Assembly: GCF_002264395.1 (NCBI RefSeq)
Contig: NZ_NFVA01000002.1
Span: 1 to 64,000, forward strand
Source of the DNA: Paenibacillus sp. VTT E-133291
GTDB taxonomy: Bacteria > Bacillota > Bacilli > Paenibacillales > Paenibacillaceae
Direction of reading: 5' to 3'
Length of the DNA: 64,000 nucleotides
The position numbers were made by a program, and so were the translations under genes. Numbering within the stretch: position 1 is the stretch's first letter; each line of letters opens with the position of its first letter. Positions 63,466 to 64,000 of this stretch are shown piece by piece. Under the pieces are notes generated by a model. That model searched no databases and had not been told where the DNA came from. It was given only the letters and a program-made list of their open reading frames with translations.

Positions 63466-64000
63466 ATGCTGTACTTAAATGATCGAGATATACGGGCAGT
63501 AGGTGTTGATTGGCCTATTCTTGTGGAGGCGATAGAAACTGCTGTGGGTATCATCGATTCAGGTGATTATGTGCAGCCGATAAAGCCTTACCTAAGGTAT
63601 AAGAGTCCACAAAACCGGATTATTGCAATGCCCGCTTTCGTAGGGGGAGAGGTGAACGCAGCAGGGATAAAGTGGATTTCCAGTTTCCCGGATAATATTC
63701 AGGCTGATCTTCCTCGTGCGCATAGCATCATTGTTTTGAATGAACCAAGTACAGGCCAGCCTGCAGCCGTCTTGAACTCTCCGCTTCCCAGAATCATTAG
63801 GACGGCTTCCATCAGCGGACTGATGATTCGTTCCTTTTTGCTGGCGCGTTCAGTGGAGCGGATTCATCTAGGCATTATCGGCTGGGGACCGGTTGGGCAG
63901 TATCATTGTCAAATGGTTACGGCTCTGTATGGGGACCAAGTCGAGCGTATCCGGATTTTCGATATCAAGGGAGTAGACTTATCAGGAATCTCATCTCTCT
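63466..64000 (+). CDS. sbnB: SbnB-type dehydrogenase (ornithine cyclodeaminase family), 5' part
   Basis: 178 residues are visible before the window ends. The start MLYLNDRDIRAVGVDW, AGIKWISSFPDN, the LNSPLPRIIRTASISGLMIRSFL segment and the NAD-binding GIIGWGPVGQYH match the ornithine cyclodeaminase/mu-crystallin family and SbnB, which oxidatively splits the SbnA product into L-2,3-diaminopropionate and 2-oxoglutarate. AAGGAGG lies eight bases before the ATG. Confidence 0.88.
   Translation, partial: MLYLNDRDIRAVGVDWPILVEAIETAVGIIDSGDYVQPIKPYLRYKSPQNRIIAMPAFVGGEVNAAGIKWISSFPDNIQADLPRAHSIIVLNEPSTGQPAAVLNSPLPRIIRTASISGLMIRSFLLARSVERIHLGIIGWGPVGQYHCQMVTALYGDQVERIRIFDIKGVDLSGISSL

Overview
The window looks like chromosomal DNA of a spore-forming Gram-positive of the Paenibacillus type. 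The genus is inferred from gene content; I could run no search. The basis is strong AGGAGG-type ribosome sites, frequent TTG/GTG starts, spore-related genes (YheC/D, a CwlD-like amidase), Bacillus-type genes (yqzE, yqhG, an SNF2 helicase next to yqhG), a YesM/YesN two-component pair beside a sugar ABC transporter, S-layer (SLH) anchoring, and a B12-dependent ribonucleotide reductase.

Layout. 1-800: 3' end of a tRNA (probably Leu), its terminator, then a non-coding stretch with four or five copies of a palindromic repeat in both orientations. 800-3400 (minus): YtrA-type GntR regulator, ABC ATPase and membrane subunits with an operator over the promoter. 3500-6900: methyltransferase, intracellular subtilisin-like protease, then three broken genes (merR, MATE pump, FhuF-like reductase tail). 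7100-11050: Fur-controlled haem/iron uptake operon (IsdE-like lipoprotein, permease, ATPase, HugZ-like protein, DinB protein). 11170-15450: MerR regulator and hydrolase, TetR regulator and SDR with matching operators, glycerol dehydrogenase. 15550-21700: divergent polysaccharide deacetylase, CwlD-like amidase, YqzE, a secreted protein, YqhG and an SNF2 helicase. 22100-24750: class II ribonucleotide reductase with NrdR boxes and a possible attenuator. 24750-27000: decayed DNA with an aldo/keto reductase scrap, a YheC/D pseudogene and a small membrane protein. 27000-37300: cytidine deaminase, MTHFR-like protein, Tet(M)-like GTPase, HxlR/DsbA pair, AraC regulator, acetyltransferase-MATE-VOC-acetyltransferase set, DinB protein.

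37440-58450 is the most striking region and reads as a Gram-positive polysaccharide-utilisation locus. It holds a YesN/YesM sensor system, a lipoprotein-permease-permease sugar importer, a 2220-residue secreted GH59-like glycosidase with three SLH domains, an AraC regulator, and four cytoplasmic enzymes (short DUF2264/GH154-like, heparinase II/III-like lyase, GH88-like unsaturated glucuronyl hydrolase, long DUF2264/GH154-like). The arrangement suggests surface cleavage of a galactose- and uronate-containing glycan, import of oligosaccharides, and depolymerisation inside the cell.

58700-61060: cardiolipin synthase and an intact YheC/D protein. 61221 to the window edge: start of a 2,3-diaminopropionate pathway, with an adenylate-forming domain fused to an SbnA-type enzyme followed by SbnB. 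It probably opens a natural-product cluster that continues beyond the window.
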